Positions 1-9,336 of a DNA stretch of 64,000 nt are shown piece after piece. Position 1 is the stretch's first letter, and the number at the start of each line of letters is the position of its first letter. A program made the translations under genes and the position numbers. The DNA is from SZUA-430 sp040080835 (GTDB lineage Bacteria > Pseudomonadota > Alphaproteobacteria > Micropepsales > Micropepsaceae). A model generated the notes under the pieces. It saw nothing but the letters and a program-made list of their open reading frames with translations, searched no databases and had not been told where the DNA came from. The stretch spans positions 147,158 to 211,157 of the forward strand of contig JBEBHP010000007.1 of NCBI GenBank assembly GCA_040080835.1, in the 5' to 3' direction.

Positions 1-485
1 TGACCGGCGTTGCCGCCCAGCCCCGCAACGGATGAGATGTTGACGACCTTGCGATAGACCTCGCGCCCTGCCTCCGCGTCTGCCTTGCTTAGCATTCTGA
101 TCACGGGTTGTGCTGCACGCAAAATCCGGAACGGTGCGGTGAGGTGGCAGTCGATCATCGCGTACCATTGCTCGTCGGTCATTTTCTGGATGATATTGTC
201 CCAGGTGTAACCGGCGTTGTTCACGATGATATCGATGCCCTTGAACCTGTCGACGGCCGCACCAATAAAGCGTTCTGCGAAATCCGGAGCGGTGACGCTG
301 CCAACACAGGCAAAAGCTTCGCCGCCCTTTTCCCTGATCTCAGCCACGGTTTCTTCCGCTGGATCGCGATCGAGATCATTGACGACCACGCGCGCCCCTT
401 CCGAAGCGAGTTTTAATGCAATCGCTCGGCCGATGCCCCGTCCGGAGCCCGATATTAACGCAACTCTTCCATCCAGTTTCATCAT
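1..485 (-). CDS. SDR-family oxidoreductase (3-hydroxyacyl-CoA dehydrogenase-like), 3' end outside window
   Basis: The N-terminal ~161 residues of a short-chain dehydrogenase are visible; the gene leaves the window at base 1. The nucleotide-binding motif reads SGSGRGIG near residues 13-20, followed by an acidic cofactor stretch (NDLD), NNAG and an NISSVAG segment carrying the catalytic serine. The catalytic YxxxK lies beyond the edge. The NNAGYTWD and HLTAPFR segments resemble the MFE-2/17-beta-HSD4 type of SDR that oxidises 3-hydroxyacyl-CoA. Two ATG codons stand in tandem at 485 and 482. It lies 26 bp after the MaoC gene pair on the same strand, so hydration and NAD-dependent oxidation of an enoyl-CoA is the likely joint role. 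The substrate is unknown. Confidence 0.85.
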   Translation of the reverse strand, partial: MMKLDGRVALISGSGRGIGRAIALKLASEGARVVVNDLDRDPAEETVAEIREKGGEAFACVGSVTAPDFAERFIGAAVDRFKGIDIIVNNAGYTWDNIIQKMTDEQWYAMIDCHLTAPFRILRAAQPVIRMLSKADAEAGREVYRKVVNISSVAGLGGNAG

Positions 486-511
486 TGTGTCTTCTCCAAA
501 TGTACTGGTGT

Positions 512-931
512 TCAATCGATTGCGACAAACGCATCGCCAACGGTTTTGATTTGACCGAATTGATTGGTGGCTCGGATCTCGACGCGCGCCAGTCTTTCGC
601 CGTCACGCAGCAATATCTCTGCGACTGTTCCCGAGCATGTGATAACGTTTGCCAGATGTGTGATGCCATTGAAGCGCACGTCGAAACCGCGCAATCGTGA
701 TAGGGCAACCCAGTTCGTCACGAGGCGGCCGAGATACGCCATCGACAACATGCCGTGTCCAAAGACATCGGGCATACCGGCCTTGCGGGCTGCGTCTATG
801 TCGATATGCAACGGCACGTGGTCTCCGGACGCACCCGCAAACAAGGCAAGTACGGAACGGTCAAGCGCCGGAAGCGTTAGCGGTGGCAGCTCGTCGCCGA
901 CAACGACATGAACAGCGTTTTTGATTGTCAT
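512..931 (-). CDS. MaoC-like dehydratase subunit (hydratase 2 half)
   Basis: A 139-residue single hot-dog domain protein. The segment with D-H-V-P-L-H-I-D near residues 36-43 matches the hydratase-2 motif (Asp and His catalytic pair) of MaoC-type R-specific enoyl-CoA hydratases, followed by the glycine-rich VFGHGMLSMAYLG segment. It starts 11 bp after the FAS1-like dehydratase gene upstream on the same strand. That pairing (a motif-bearing half plus a degenerate half) is the arrangement of heteromeric enoyl-CoA hydratases such as those of steroid side-chain or branched acyl-CoA degradation. Product identity at family level is firm; partner and substrate are inference. Confidence 0.85.
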   Translation of the reverse strand: MTIKNAVHVVVGDELPPLTLPALDRSVLALFAGASGDHVPLHIDIDAARKAGMPDVFGHGMLSMAYLGRLVTNWVALSRLRGFDVRFNGITHLANVITCSGTVAEILLRDGERLARVEIRATNQFGQIKTVGDAFVAID

Positions 932-942
932 CGAGAAGAGTC

Positions 943-1383
943 CTAATTGCGCACGACGAGGACGCTGCGAATGTTTGCGACGCGTTTGCCGTGCTGGTTG
1001 GTGACGACCGACTCCTTGACCAGAAATTCGAGTGCGCCGTTCTTCTTGTCGTAGATGTCGGTGAAGCGCGATTCCACGGTAATCGTGTCACCGGCGACGA
1101 TCGGTTCGACATAGTCGAACCGCTGCTCGCCGTGCAGGATGCGTGACAAGTTCACACCCATCTCCTGCAGCGCGGGCATCAACGTGTTCGCGTCGAGTTC
1201 AGCTGCAAAGATGAACGTCGGCGGCGCTGGCAATGACGAATATCCTGCGGCCTTCGCCACATGCTCGTCCGTATAGATCGGGTTGGTTTCGCCGATGGCT
1301 TTTGCGAAGAAGCGCAGGCGCCCTTTTTCGATTTCAAGCACGGCAGGCGGCAGTACCTTGCCGATGAATTTCTTGTCGATCAT
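943..1383 (-). CDS. FAS1-like/MaoC N-terminal dehydratase domain protein
   Basis: The ATG at 1383 gives a 146-residue protein beginning MIDKKFIGKVLPPAVLEIEK, typical of the MaoC_dehydrat_N (FAS1-like dehydratase) family; a purine-rich stretch (GGGGATCCGAG) precedes it, so the longer upstream reading frame was not used. Residues such as FAKAIGETNPIY and PAPPTFIF are family hallmarks. It lacks the catalytic D-H motif and is expected to be the non-catalytic, substrate-shaping half of a heteromeric hydratase with the next gene. It is transcribed divergently from the LysR gene at 1570, a usual arrangement for a LysR-controlled operon. Confidence 0.85.
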   Translation of the reverse strand: MIDKKFIGKVLPPAVLEIEKGRLRFFAKAIGETNPIYTDEHVAKAAGYSSLPAPPTFIFAAELDANTLMPALQEMGVNLSRILHGEQRFDYVEPIVAGDTITVESRFTDIYDKKNGALEFLVKESVVTNQHGKRVANIRSVLVVRN

Positions 1384-1569
1384 CTCGGATCCCCTGGTTG
1401 GGAACGCAACGCCTGGCATCGGCAGCACATGAATTGCCGTCCTGGTTGCGCCTCCGCCTTGTTTCAACACGAGGCTCGACGTTAGCAATCTCGAGGGGTG
1501 TAGAGAAATTCATTCAAGTCTGTTATCATTCCTTTTGGGAATATCTGAATTGCTGCGGTTTCAAGTGCC

Positions 1570-2484
1570 ATGATGGATGCACGCCTCAAATACATCGTTG
1601 CTGTTGCCCGCATGGGTTCGTTCACGCGCGCCGCAGAATCTGTCGGCGTAACCCAGTCTGCGGTCACCAAAAGTGTCGCCGATCTTGAGCGTCAGCTGGG
1701 CTTTACGGTTTTCCATCGGACGTCCCGTGGCGTCAGCCTGACGGAACCGGGACGCGACTTCATTGACCACGCAGCCCGCGTACTTGCCGATGTCGATGAA
1801 CTGCTGACTGGTGACAGGTTTAACCGCGAGCCCTACGCGGGTCGTTTGCGGATTGGCGTGTGTCCGGATTCCCTGGAGTGGCTGTTGATAGAACCTCTGG
1901 CCGCTCTGGCGCGCCGGTACAACAAAATCCACTTTGAAATTACCGGTGCAAATGCGGAAAGAACAACTCAACTGTTGCGACGCGGCGACGTGGATGTTGT
2001 CGTCGGCTTGCACGCCGTATTCGAAGGTTGGACGGAATTCAAGCAAACACGCTTAGCTCCCCTTGAGTCCGAGATGTTCGCGCGAAAATCTCACCCCATA
2101 TTATCCATTCCCAAAGCGGGCAATCGGGAACTGGTGCGCTACGATTTTATTGTCCCGTCAGAGTCGCAGCCCTACAGTTCGCATATTCGGGCCCTGTTCG
2201 ACGCGCAAGGCGTCGACTGGAAGACCAAAATCCATGTCGTCGACTATTTCCCCATCGTCAAGAAGTTGGTTCTCACCACCGACGCCATCTCGGTGATTGC
2301 CAAGCCCTACACGGCAGCCCGCAAATTCACAAAAGACTTTGTCACATTTCCCGCAGGAGATTTGGGCGGCCCCGCGCCCCTGTGTTGCGCCTACCGCGCG
2401 CGCTGGTCACCTGGTCCCATCACGCGCGCGTTCATTGCAGCAATGGAGACCGCTTACCCGGCAGTGCTTCGCACGCGCGGTTGA
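1570..2484 (+). CDS. LysR-family transcriptional regulator
   Basis: 304 residues, the usual LTTR length. The N-terminal winged helix-turn-helix is clear (FTRAAESVGVTQSAVTKSV, then LERQLGFTVFHRTSRG) within residues 1-65, followed by an effector-binding domain of the periplasmic-binding fold. Two ATG codons stand at 1570 and 1573; there is no strong ribosome-binding site to choose between them. It is divergent from the MaoC/SDR genes, with about 186 bp between, so it most likely senses the substrate or a CoA intermediate of that module. The effector is unknown. Confidence 0.9.
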   Translation: MMDARLKYIVAVARMGSFTRAAESVGVTQSAVTKSVADLERQLGFTVFHRTSRGVSLTEPGRDFIDHAARVLADVDELLTGDRFNREPYAGRLRIGVCPDSLEWLLIEPLAALARRYNKIHFEITGANAERTTQLLRRGDVDVVVGLHAVFEGWTEFKQTRLAPLESEMFARKSHPILSIPKAGNRELVRYDFIVPSESQPYSSHIRALFDAQGVDWKTKIHVVDYFPIVKKLVLTTDAISVIAKPYTAARKFTKDFVTFPAGDLGGPAPLCCAYRARWSPGPITRAFIAAMETAYPAVLRTRG

Positions 2485-2494
2485 TTGATCCGGG

Positions 2495-3886
2495 TTATTT
2501 GTTGCGCCCTTCATCCGGGTTCGAAGCTTTTCGTGCGGAGCGGTGGACACTTGCAGGGTGTGAACTCGGCAAGCGCGCGTAGCCAAACAGCTTTTCACGC
2601 AGCGTGCCCTGCGCGTAGGAACGCTTCAAACGCCCACGGCGTTGAAGTTCCGGCACGATGAATTCAACGAAGTCCGCGAACGTCTCGGGCATGACCGCGG
2701 ACGCGAGGTTGAACCCGTCAATTCCCGTCTCGTCGATCCAGGCTTCCAGTTCGTCGGCTACTTGCGTCGGCGATCCGACGATGAGCAGGCTTCCACTGCC
2801 AATCCCGCCGCGTTCTCCAAGCTCGCGCATCGTCCGCAACTTGGCGCCATCTGTTTGGAACATGTGCAAGATCGATTGCACTGCATCGGTTTTTTCATAG
2901 CGCAGCGGTTCGTCCAGTTCGAATTTTCCAAGATCGATACCTGTGCCGCCGGAGAGCACGGCAAGCACGCTCTCCGGGCTGACGTACTTGCGGTAGTCGG
3001 CGAGCTTCGCCTGTGCAGCCGATTCATCGGGACCGGTGATGACAGTGGCCAAATTGAAAATACGGATGTCATCCGCAGCTCGACCCTGTGCAAGGGTGCG
3101 GGCGCGCAGGTCCTCGACGATTGAAGCGGTCGCCAACTTCGATGTCTGCAAGACGAATACACATTCGGCGTGACGTGCAGCGAAAGCCCGACCGCGCTCG
3201 GACGAACCAGCCTGAAACAGAATTGGTGTGCGTTGCAGCGACGGCTCGCACAGGTGGATTGCATCGACACTGTAATGCGCGCCGCTGAACTTCACACGGT
3301 GCACCTTCGCCGGATCGGCGAACACATGCGTCTGCTTGTCGGCGACGACCGCATCGTCCTCCCAGCTTCCCTCCCACAGACGATAGACCACTTCCATGAA
3401 CTCGTCCGCCGTATCGTAACGTTGGTCGTGCGTTTGCTGCGACGATTGTCCTATGCCGCGCGCAGCGCTGTTTAAGTAGCCCGTGACGATGTTCCAAGCG
3501 ACTCGTCCGTTTGTGAGATGATCGAGCGTCGACATGCGACGAGCAAACGGGTATGGGGGCTCGAAGCCGACGATGCCCGTGATGCCGAAGCTCAAGTGCT
3601 CGGTAACCGCGGCCATCGCGGACACCAACATCATCGGATCGCCGACGGGAATCTGCATGGCGTTTCGCAGCGCTGCAGCGGGACTGTTTTGATAGACGTC
3701 GTAGACTCCCAACACATCGGCCAAAAAGATGCCGTCGAAGCAGCCGCGCTCGAGCGTGCGGGCCAGATCGAGCCAATAGCCGAGTTCGTTGTAATGCCGT
3801 GACCGGTCCCGCGGATGTGTCCACAAGCCGTGGGCATGGTGCCCGACAGTGTTCATCTGAAACGCGTTCAATAGGATCGGCTTCAT
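2495..3886 (-). CDS. FMN-dependent luciferase-like monooxygenase (NtaA/SnaA/DszA type)
   Basis: 463 residues from the ATG at 3886 (MKPILLNAFQMN), the normal size for the NtaA/SnaA/DszA/DmoA branch of luciferase-like monooxygenases; the longer upstream frame has no similarity and was dropped. Visible family segments include WTHPRD, the GCFDGIFLADVLG strand, GIVGFEPPYPFARRMSTLDHL, GRVAWNIVTGYLNSAARG and PILFQAGSS. These two-component enzymes use FMNH2 from a separate reductase to hydroxylate or cleave C-N or C-S bonds. No flavin reductase is encoded nearby. The adjacent MFS gene on the same strand suggests an import-and-oxidise unit. Substrate not predictable. Confidence 0.85.
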   Translation of the reverse strand: MKPILLNAFQMNTVGHHAHGLWTHPRDRSRHYNELGYWLDLARTLERGCFDGIFLADVLGVYDVYQNSPAAALRNAMQIPVGDPMMLVSAMAAVTEHLSFGITGIVGFEPPYPFARRMSTLDHLTNGRVAWNIVTGYLNSAARGIGQSSQQTHDQRYDTADEFMEVVYRLWEGSWEDDAVVADKQTHVFADPAKVHRVKFSGAHYSVDAIHLCEPSLQRTPILFQAGSSERGRAFAARHAECVFVLQTSKLATASIVEDLRARTLAQGRAADDIRIFNLATVITGPDESAAQAKLADYRKYVSPESVLAVLSGGTGIDLGKFELDEPLRYEKTDAVQSILHMFQTDGAKLRTMRELGERGGIGSGSLLIVGSPTQVADELEAWIDETGIDGFNLASAVMPETFADFVEFIVPELQRRGRLKRSYAQGTLREKLFGYARLPSSHPASVHRSARKASNPDEGRNK

Positions 3887-4023
3887 CTGTGAGGTACCTC
3901 CACGCCGTTGTAGATGCGCCAGTCGAGCGTGGTCCAAGTGATACCAGCCGACGTGCAGCCGGTGTCATTCATTGTCGTATTGCACCATTCATTGCAGGAA
4001 TGGCTCGTTCGGACGGGAGCCGA

Positions 4024-5256
4024 TCACGGTGCTGGAGCCGGCGTACGCATCAGCGCGGAACCCGCCACTCCGCTCACAATCGTGACAACACCGCAAAGCA
4101 GGAAAATGCGCTCATAGCCATGGCCTTCCGGGGCTTGATCGATGACGAGTCCCATCACCGCGGGTGCCATCACACCCGCAAAAGTGATGACCGCCTGCCC
4201 AATTCCAAGAAGGGCGCTGCGCTGGCTCGCTGGCACATATTCACTGACGATCGGCGGGATCAAGGCGAGGATCACGGTTGGCAACGAAATGCCAGCTGCC
4301 AGGAGCGCGAGCTTGATTCCTCCATCCTGCAACAGCGTTGCTGCAACAAGCATGGACCCGCCACTCAGGACGCAGCCCACACCGAGACCTCCCCGCGCCA
4401 CAAGACTGGAAACGCCTCGCGCCATCAGCGCTTGGCTCAAGGCGCCCACGCCGATCACGACCACCATGCTGACCAGCCAGGGAAATGCCGATAACATGCC
4501 CAACATCGGCCCCTGAACTTTGAGACCATCGGAAAGATAAGTCGGAAACCAGGTGATCATCAGCGAATAACCCCAGAACGATCCAAAGCCGATGAGCCAG
4601 GCGCCAAGCGTCGTACGGTTGAGGATCAACTGGCGATAGGGTACGCGCGATACTGGCGCCGACGCAGCTGACGCATCGTCGATCGGTCCCTCGCCCCCCA
4701 ACTGCCACCACGCGACACCCCAGAGCAGACCCAAAAGTCCCAACATCCCAAACGCTGCATGCCACGACCACCAGTGAATAATCGCGGTCAATACGGGAAT
4801 GAGCAGAACAACGCCCAGCGTCGCCCCTTGGGCGATGATGGCGGTTGGAACTGCGCGTGCCTTGTCGGGGAACCATTTGTAGGCCGCGTGGGTCGCGACG
4901 GGATAACCCGGCCCTTCACCCGCGCCAAGCAAGATGCGGCTTGCAACCAATGTTTCGAGTCCGACCGGCCAAGCCAGAGGAAACTGCGCGATCGACCAGA
5001 TGCCGACAAGCGTCAGCAGTGTCCAACGCACGGGGATCCGGTTGGAGAGAAATCCGGTCACAATGGCCGACAGGGAATAGAGAAAAAAGAAGCTTGAGCC
5101 CACAAAGCCAAATTGCGTCTTGGTAAGGTGGAGCTCTTCCATGATCTTCGGACCCGCAAGGCCAAGGGCCGCCCGGTCTGCGGTATTGATCAGCATAAAA
5201 ATTGCGAGCAGGACAACGACCACCCATGCTTGTCGATTTGTTTTTGGCACGGCCAT
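4024..5256 (-). CDS. MFS transporter
   Basis: 410 residues with about twelve hydrophobic segments and the N-terminal LINTADRAALGLAGPKIMEEL signature of the anion:cation symporter (ACS)/phthalate-glucarate type of MFS permeases, which take up organic acids. It lies 137 bp upstream of the luciferase-like monooxygenase on the same strand, so it probably imports that enzyme's substrate. The inner-membrane location is expected. Residue segments such as WLIGFGSFWGYSLMITWFPTYL (split here between helices) are typical of TM7. The exact substrate is unknown. Confidence 0.87.
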   Translation of the reverse strand: MAVPKTNRQAWVVVVLLAIFMLINTADRAALGLAGPKIMEELHLTKTQFGFVGSSFFFLYSLSAIVTGFLSNRIPVRWTLLTLVGIWSIAQFPLAWPVGLETLVASRILLGAGEGPGYPVATHAAYKWFPDKARAVPTAIIAQGATLGVVLLIPVLTAIIHWWSWHAAFGMLGLLGLLWGVAWWQLGGEGPIDDASAASAPVSRVPYRQLILNRTTLGAWLIGFGSFWGYSLMITWFPTYLSDGLKVQGPMLGMLSAFPWLVSMVVVIGVGALSQALMARGVSSLVARGGLGVGCVLSGGSMLVAATLLQDGGIKLALLAAGISLPTVILALIPPIVSEYVPASQRSALLGIGQAVITFAGVMAPAVMGLVIDQAPEGHGYERIFLLCGVVTIVSGVAGSALMRTPAPAP

Positions 5257-5370
5257 AAGACGCTGCTCTCTGCAAATTGAGGACTGGCCTGTTACCCTTA
5301 GAGCGTGACCAAGCCACTTACAACCATGACGCCCCGACTCTGATTGCCTGTGCGAAGAGCGTGCGGAGTC

Positions 5371-6282
5371 TCAATTCAAAGCATCTCGAATTTTGGTCAG
5401 TAGCCACGTCAATCCCGGGTCGGTCTCGAAGCGCACATGAACAGATGAAAACAGTGTCGATGCTGGCAATTCAATAGGCGGTCGATGCACGCTCAAGTCC
5501 AGAAACTCTGCAAAGCGGTCGGCAACCTGGATGGGAACGGTGCAGACGTAGCCGGCTTGGGCAGCGACTATCGGCATTGCGAGAGCGTTGTGCACGAAAG
5601 CGCCAATCTTGCGTCTGTGTCCGAGCACGGCCAATGCCTGGTCTACAACGTTGGCTGAACGCCCGCGGCTTTGAAACACCACGTGCGGCCGCTCAAGATA
5701 AAGCGACAAGGGAAGTTTTCTGGTGCGGACCGCCTCCCGCTTATGGATCAGCGTAACCAGAGGGAACTCTGTCAGCATTGCACATCGGATTCCCGAACCT
5801 CGCGTTGGCTGCGCTGTCACCACAACATCGACGTCTCCGGTTTCGAGCAAAGTCGCAGCCGATCCCTGCTCCGGCAAGGGTAAACTCTTTATCACTACAC
5901 CTGGTGCTTCCTGAGCGATGGTGTGCAGCAGCATCGGCAGCATCATGAATTCGGCAAAATCGACGGTGGCAATCCGAAACTCTCTGCGTGATTCGCCGGG
6001 TGCGAATACCGGTGCGTTTTGGAGCGCATTCTCGATGATTGCCAGAGCATCGCGCACCGGATGGATCAATGCCGCTGCGCGAGGAGTGGGTATAAGACCC
6101 TTGCGACCAGGAACAAACAATTCGTCGCCGATGTTCTCGCGCAATCGCTTCAGAGCATGGCTGACAGCGGGCTGAGTAAGAGCCAAACGCTCGCTCGCGC
6201 GACTAACGCTGCGCGTCTCCCACACGATGGCAAAAACGGCCAGCAAATTGAGGTCCAAGGACCTGATATTAAATCTGCTCAT
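5371..6282 (-). CDS. LysR-family transcriptional regulator
   Basis: 303 residues starting MSRFNIRSLDLNLL, a start typical of NodD/PcpR-like LTTRs. The helix-turn-helix reads SVSRASERLALTQPAVSHAL followed by the wing LRENIGDELFVPGRKGLIPT. The C-terminal effector domain is complete. It is divergent from the SsuD-like monooxygenase at 6380 with about 97 bp between them, an AT-rich gap that should hold both promoters and the operator. Control of the 6380-8960 genes is therefore the simplest reading. Confidence 0.9.
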   Translation of the reverse strand: MSRFNIRSLDLNLLAVFAIVWETRSVSRASERLALTQPAVSHALKRLRENIGDELFVPGRKGLIPTPRAAALIHPVRDALAIIENALQNAPVFAPGESRREFRIATVDFAEFMMLPMLLHTIAQEAPGVVIKSLPLPEQGSAATLLETGDVDVVVTAQPTRGSGIRCAMLTEFPLVTLIHKREAVRTRKLPLSLYLERPHVVFQSRGRSANVVDQALAVLGHRRKIGAFVHNALAMPIVAAQAGYVCTVPIQVADRFAEFLDLSVHRPPIELPASTLFSSVHVRFETDPGLTWLLTKIRDALN

Positions 6283-6379
6283 AGTGTCAATATATAGATT
6301 TCATTTAACTTATAGGGAAGTCCCAGGTTAATGAGTGAAGCAAGAGTTGAAATCCGGCTGCAAAAAGGGACGCCACACC

Positions 6380-7450
6380 ATGACCGCCAAGTCTCCGCTC
6401 ACCATGGGATGGTTTATACCAACCATCGGTGACACGACCTCGTTCAGCCAACCCTCTGCCACGATCCCCGCGTCGCTGGAACACTTCGAACGGGTGGCGG
6501 TCGCCGCGGAGACTGCCGGTTTCGAGTATGTCCTCATTCCGGTCAACTCCAATTGCTGGGACGCTTGGGTCACAGCCTCATTCATTGTTGCCAAAACCCG
6601 AAAGCTCAAGGCGCTCGTCGCGATAAAGCCGGGTTTCATTCACCCCGTCGCCCAGGCCAAGATGATCACGACATTTGATCAGATGTCCGGCGGCCGATTG
6701 TTTCTAAATTTGATTGCTGGGCTCAGTGAAAAGGACGCTATTGCGGAGGGGCAACTCGCATCGAAAGAGGCGCGCTACGAGCAACTCGCCGAAGAAGTGG
6801 CGCTGCTGAAGCGTCTTTGGACCGAAGAGAATGTGGAGTTCAACGGCAAATACTATCAGGTGCATGGTCCCCAGATCGCGCCGAAGCCCTTTCAAACGCC
6901 TCACCCGCCATTTTTTCTGGGCGGTGGATCCGAACAGGCTGCCGAAATCTCCGCTGAACATTCCGAGATGCACCTCTTCTGGGGAGACTATCCCGAACGC
7001 ATTGGTGAGGAAATCAAATCACTGCGTACTCGCGCGGCGAAGTATGGGCGTGCGGACAAGATCCGGTTCGGCATGCGATTGCAGGTCATCTGCCGCGAGA
7101 GCGAGGATGAGGCGTGGGCGTTTGCTGACCAATTGATCGCCGGTGCTGATGAAACCTGGAAGGCCCAGGTGAAGCACATGGCAACCGGATCGGTTGCCAA
7201 TGAGCGGATGCAGGAATTGTCCAAGACCGTTGGGCGAAAGCTTCGGCCGAACCTGTGGACCGGCATTACGGAAGTACGCCCCGGAGCAGGCGTTGCTGTC
7301 GTGGGAAATCCGAAACAGGTCGCTGCACAGCTGCAGGAATTTATTGACGTGGGTTGCTCTGGCTTTTGCCTATCAGGCTATCCCCATCATGAAGAAGCAG
7401 AACGCTTCGGTCGCATGGTCATGCCGCTTCTCCACCAAAGAAACAGCTGA
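6380..7450 (+). CDS. LLM-class FMN-dependent monooxygenase (alkanesulfonate monooxygenase-like)
   Basis: 356 residues from the ATG at 6380, preceded by AAAAAGGGA at a suitable distance; an in-frame GTG at 6335 is a less likely start. Family segments: AETAGFEYVLIPVNSNCWDAW, FIVAKTRKLKALVAIKPGF, FDQMSGGRLFLNLIAG and FFLGGGSE. These are the marks of SsuD-type enzymes, which use FMNH2 and O2 on sulfonates, although several relatives act on other substrates. It is followed 34 bp downstream by an FAD/NAD(P)-dependent oxidoreductase, with which it probably shares a transcript. No dedicated SsuE-type flavin reductase is present. Confidence 0.88.
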   Translation: MTAKSPLTMGWFIPTIGDTTSFSQPSATIPASLEHFERVAVAAETAGFEYVLIPVNSNCWDAWVTASFIVAKTRKLKALVAIKPGFIHPVAQAKMITTFDQMSGGRLFLNLIAGLSEKDAIAEGQLASKEARYEQLAEEVALLKRLWTEENVEFNGKYYQVHGPQIAPKPFQTPHPPFFLGGGSEQAAEISAEHSEMHLFWGDYPERIGEEIKSLRTRAAKYGRADKIRFGMRLQVICRESEDEAWAFADQLIAGADETWKAQVKHMATGSVANERMQELSKTVGRKLRPNLWTGITEVRPGAGVAVVGNPKQVAAQLQEFIDVGCSGFCLSGYPHHEEAERFGRMVMPLLHQRNS

Positions 7451-7484
7451 AAGATCGACGGCTTGACCAACACCGAGCGCTGAC

Positions 7485-8960
7485 GTGACCGTCAAGCGAA
7501 TAGCTATCATAGGCGGCGGGCTGAGCGGAGCTTCGGCTGCCGTCCAGCTCGTGCGAAAATCTCCCGTGCCGCTTGAGATCATCGTGGTTGAGCCGCGCGA
7601 TCAGATCGGGCCGGGCCTCGCCTATTCGAATGCCAATCCCGGCTTTCGTCTGAATTCGCATGCCGGGTTTCACTCCATAGATGTTGCCGACCCCGGTCAC
7701 CTGATACGTTGGTGCGAGGTCAACCGATTGCGCGAAGCTGATCCGAAGGCAGTCGCCCCCAATGGCCAGCTCTTTATTCGTCGCTCAGACTACGGACGTT
7801 ACCTGTCGGAAACCGTTGACGCGCATTCCCGTTGGCAGCCAACGGGGTCGACGATCAGCCACCGGCAGTCAACAGTGTCTGAGATCCATGCTTCTACGGA
7901 CGCGATCACGCTTGAACTGCAGGGCGGTCATACGATCGAGGCGGACCAGGTCATCCTTGCAACAGGAAATCCGCCGCCGCGTCTGCCGTCGTTTCTGGCC
8001 GGCAACCTCGCCGGGTGCGATCGCGTTTGGGCGAATCCGCTGGACGCTAATGGCTTGAACGGCATTGCCCCGGAGTGGCGCGTGTTGGTGGTCGGGGCGG
8101 GTCTGACTGCGCTTGACGTGGTCGCCAGCCTTTTGACGCACGGACACAAAGGTGGTGTCGTGGCTGTATCGCGCAGGGGCTTGCGTCCAAGGCCTCAACC
8201 ACCGAACATTTTTGCGCCACCGGCACAAGCATCCGGACCAGTCATCCTGCCTCTTGACCTGCTCAATGGTCCATTGCCGACGTATGTCAGCAACGACCCC
8301 GCGGAACCATCAGCGTTGCGATGGATGCAGGGACTGCGAGAACATGTTCGCGCCCTGGAAGCTGAAGGGCAAAGCTGGCACGCTGCCTTTGACGCTTTTG
8401 CAGTCACGGTCTCGCGATGCTGGCCGCTACTGCCCTTGGGCGAGCAGTTGCGCTTCCTCCGTCGACTTCGACCTTGGTACGACGCTCATCGTTTTCGCTC
8501 TCCGCCGATGACTGATGCCGTCGTACATGAGGCTGAGAAACGGGGGCAAGTGGCTTACCGCTCTGCGACGCCACGGTCCGTTTCGACGAACACGAACGGC
8601 ACTCTTCAGGTTACTCTCGCCTCGAAGCAAGGTTCGGTTGGCACAGAGACGTTTGATGCAATTGTGAATTGCTCTGGCCTGGAAGCTGGCGCGACAGTCG
8701 AAGGAAATCCGCTGTTGCGCTCGCTGGCCCGCCGTGGCGTGCTCGTCCAACACCCAACCGGCCTCGGCTTCGTGGTCGACAAAGATTGTCGCGCTGTTAG
8801 CGCGGATGGACTTTCGTCTCCGCGCATACGTGTCATTGGCCCGTCAACAGCTGGCGTCTTCGGCGATCCACTTGGAGTCATATTTATCTCAGCCCAAATT
8901 CATCGCATGATTCCTGATCTTCTGGCTGATCTTGTTTATCAGCGCTCCGCTGCAAAATGA
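7485..8960 (+). CDS. FAD/NAD(P)-binding oxidoreductase
   Basis: 491 residues from a GTG start. The N-terminal Rossmann motif IIGGGLSGASAAVQL binds FAD; a second dinucleotide fold (VVGAGLTALDVVASL) near residue 205 suggests NAD(P)H use. The region GPGLAYSNANPGFRLNSHA matches the NAD_binding_9 type of FAD-dependent proteins, whose reactions are mostly unknown. It follows the SsuD-like gene closely and may supply reduced flavin to it or act on its product; this is inference. Weak Shine-Dalgarno, so translational coupling to the upstream gene is possible. Confidence 0.8.
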   Translation: MTVKRIAIIGGGLSGASAAVQLVRKSPVPLEIIVVEPRDQIGPGLAYSNANPGFRLNSHAGFHSIDVADPGHLIRWCEVNRLREADPKAVAPNGQLFIRRSDYGRYLSETVDAHSRWQPTGSTISHRQSTVSEIHASTDAITLELQGGHTIEADQVILATGNPPPRLPSFLAGNLAGCDRVWANPLDANGLNGIAPEWRVLVVGAGLTALDVVASLLTHGHKGGVVAVSRRGLRPRPQPPNIFAPPAQASGPVILPLDLLNGPLPTYVSNDPAEPSALRWMQGLREHVRALEAEGQSWHAAFDAFAVTVSRCWPLLPLGEQLRFLRRLRPWYDAHRFRSPPMTDAVVHEAEKRGQVAYRSATPRSVSTNTNGTLQVTLASKQGSVGTETFDAIVNCSGLEAGATVEGNPLLRSLARRGVLVQHPTGLGFVVDKDCRAVSADGLSSPRIRVIGPSTAGVFGDPLGVIFISAQIHRMIPDLLADLVYQRSAAK

Positions 8961-9336
8961 TCGCGCCACGTTTCGGTACAGACGGCAGAGCAATTTCTTC
9001 ATCGGGTGACAATCGCCGAAGTTGTTCTTCGGGTATGGGTTATGACCGCTCTGGGCCAACAATTGCCTGATGGCTGGAACATTGTGAACGGCTTGCATAC
9101 GTAGTATTCAGGACGATCCCTTCGCCCAATGCCCGCGGGATCCGGCGGCTCCAAAGACCTGCGCCTCTTTTGGCCCCAGTGCCGACCCCTAGGCCTGGAT
9201 AGCGAGATCGCAGATTAGAACATTGTGCGCGGCTCGAATGGTTCGCGACTCCAAAGCGAATTGGGCAGACTCGGACAGCAGGCCCACATGCTTTCCACTA
9301 CGCCACAGAGATTCAAGGAGCTGATCAGCCCAAACG
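8961..9336. other. Intergenic stretch without a supported gene
   Basis: 376 bp between the ends of two convergent transcription units. No frame gives a recognisable protein; short frames on both strands carry stops and no family motifs. I see no tRNA and no strong hairpin with a U-tract. It marks the boundary between the luciferase-type monooxygenase region and the phenolic-compound operon. Confidence 0.6.

Noticed and set aside
3069..3968. Minus-strand frame of 299 residues overlapping the NtaA-like gene
   Set aside because: Arg-rich out-of-frame shadow; the 463-residue monooxygenase uses the other frame.
8889..9098. Possible small gene in the 8961-9336 gap
   Set aside because: 69 residues, no family pattern, overlaps the end of the oxidoreductase gene and has no ribosome-binding site.
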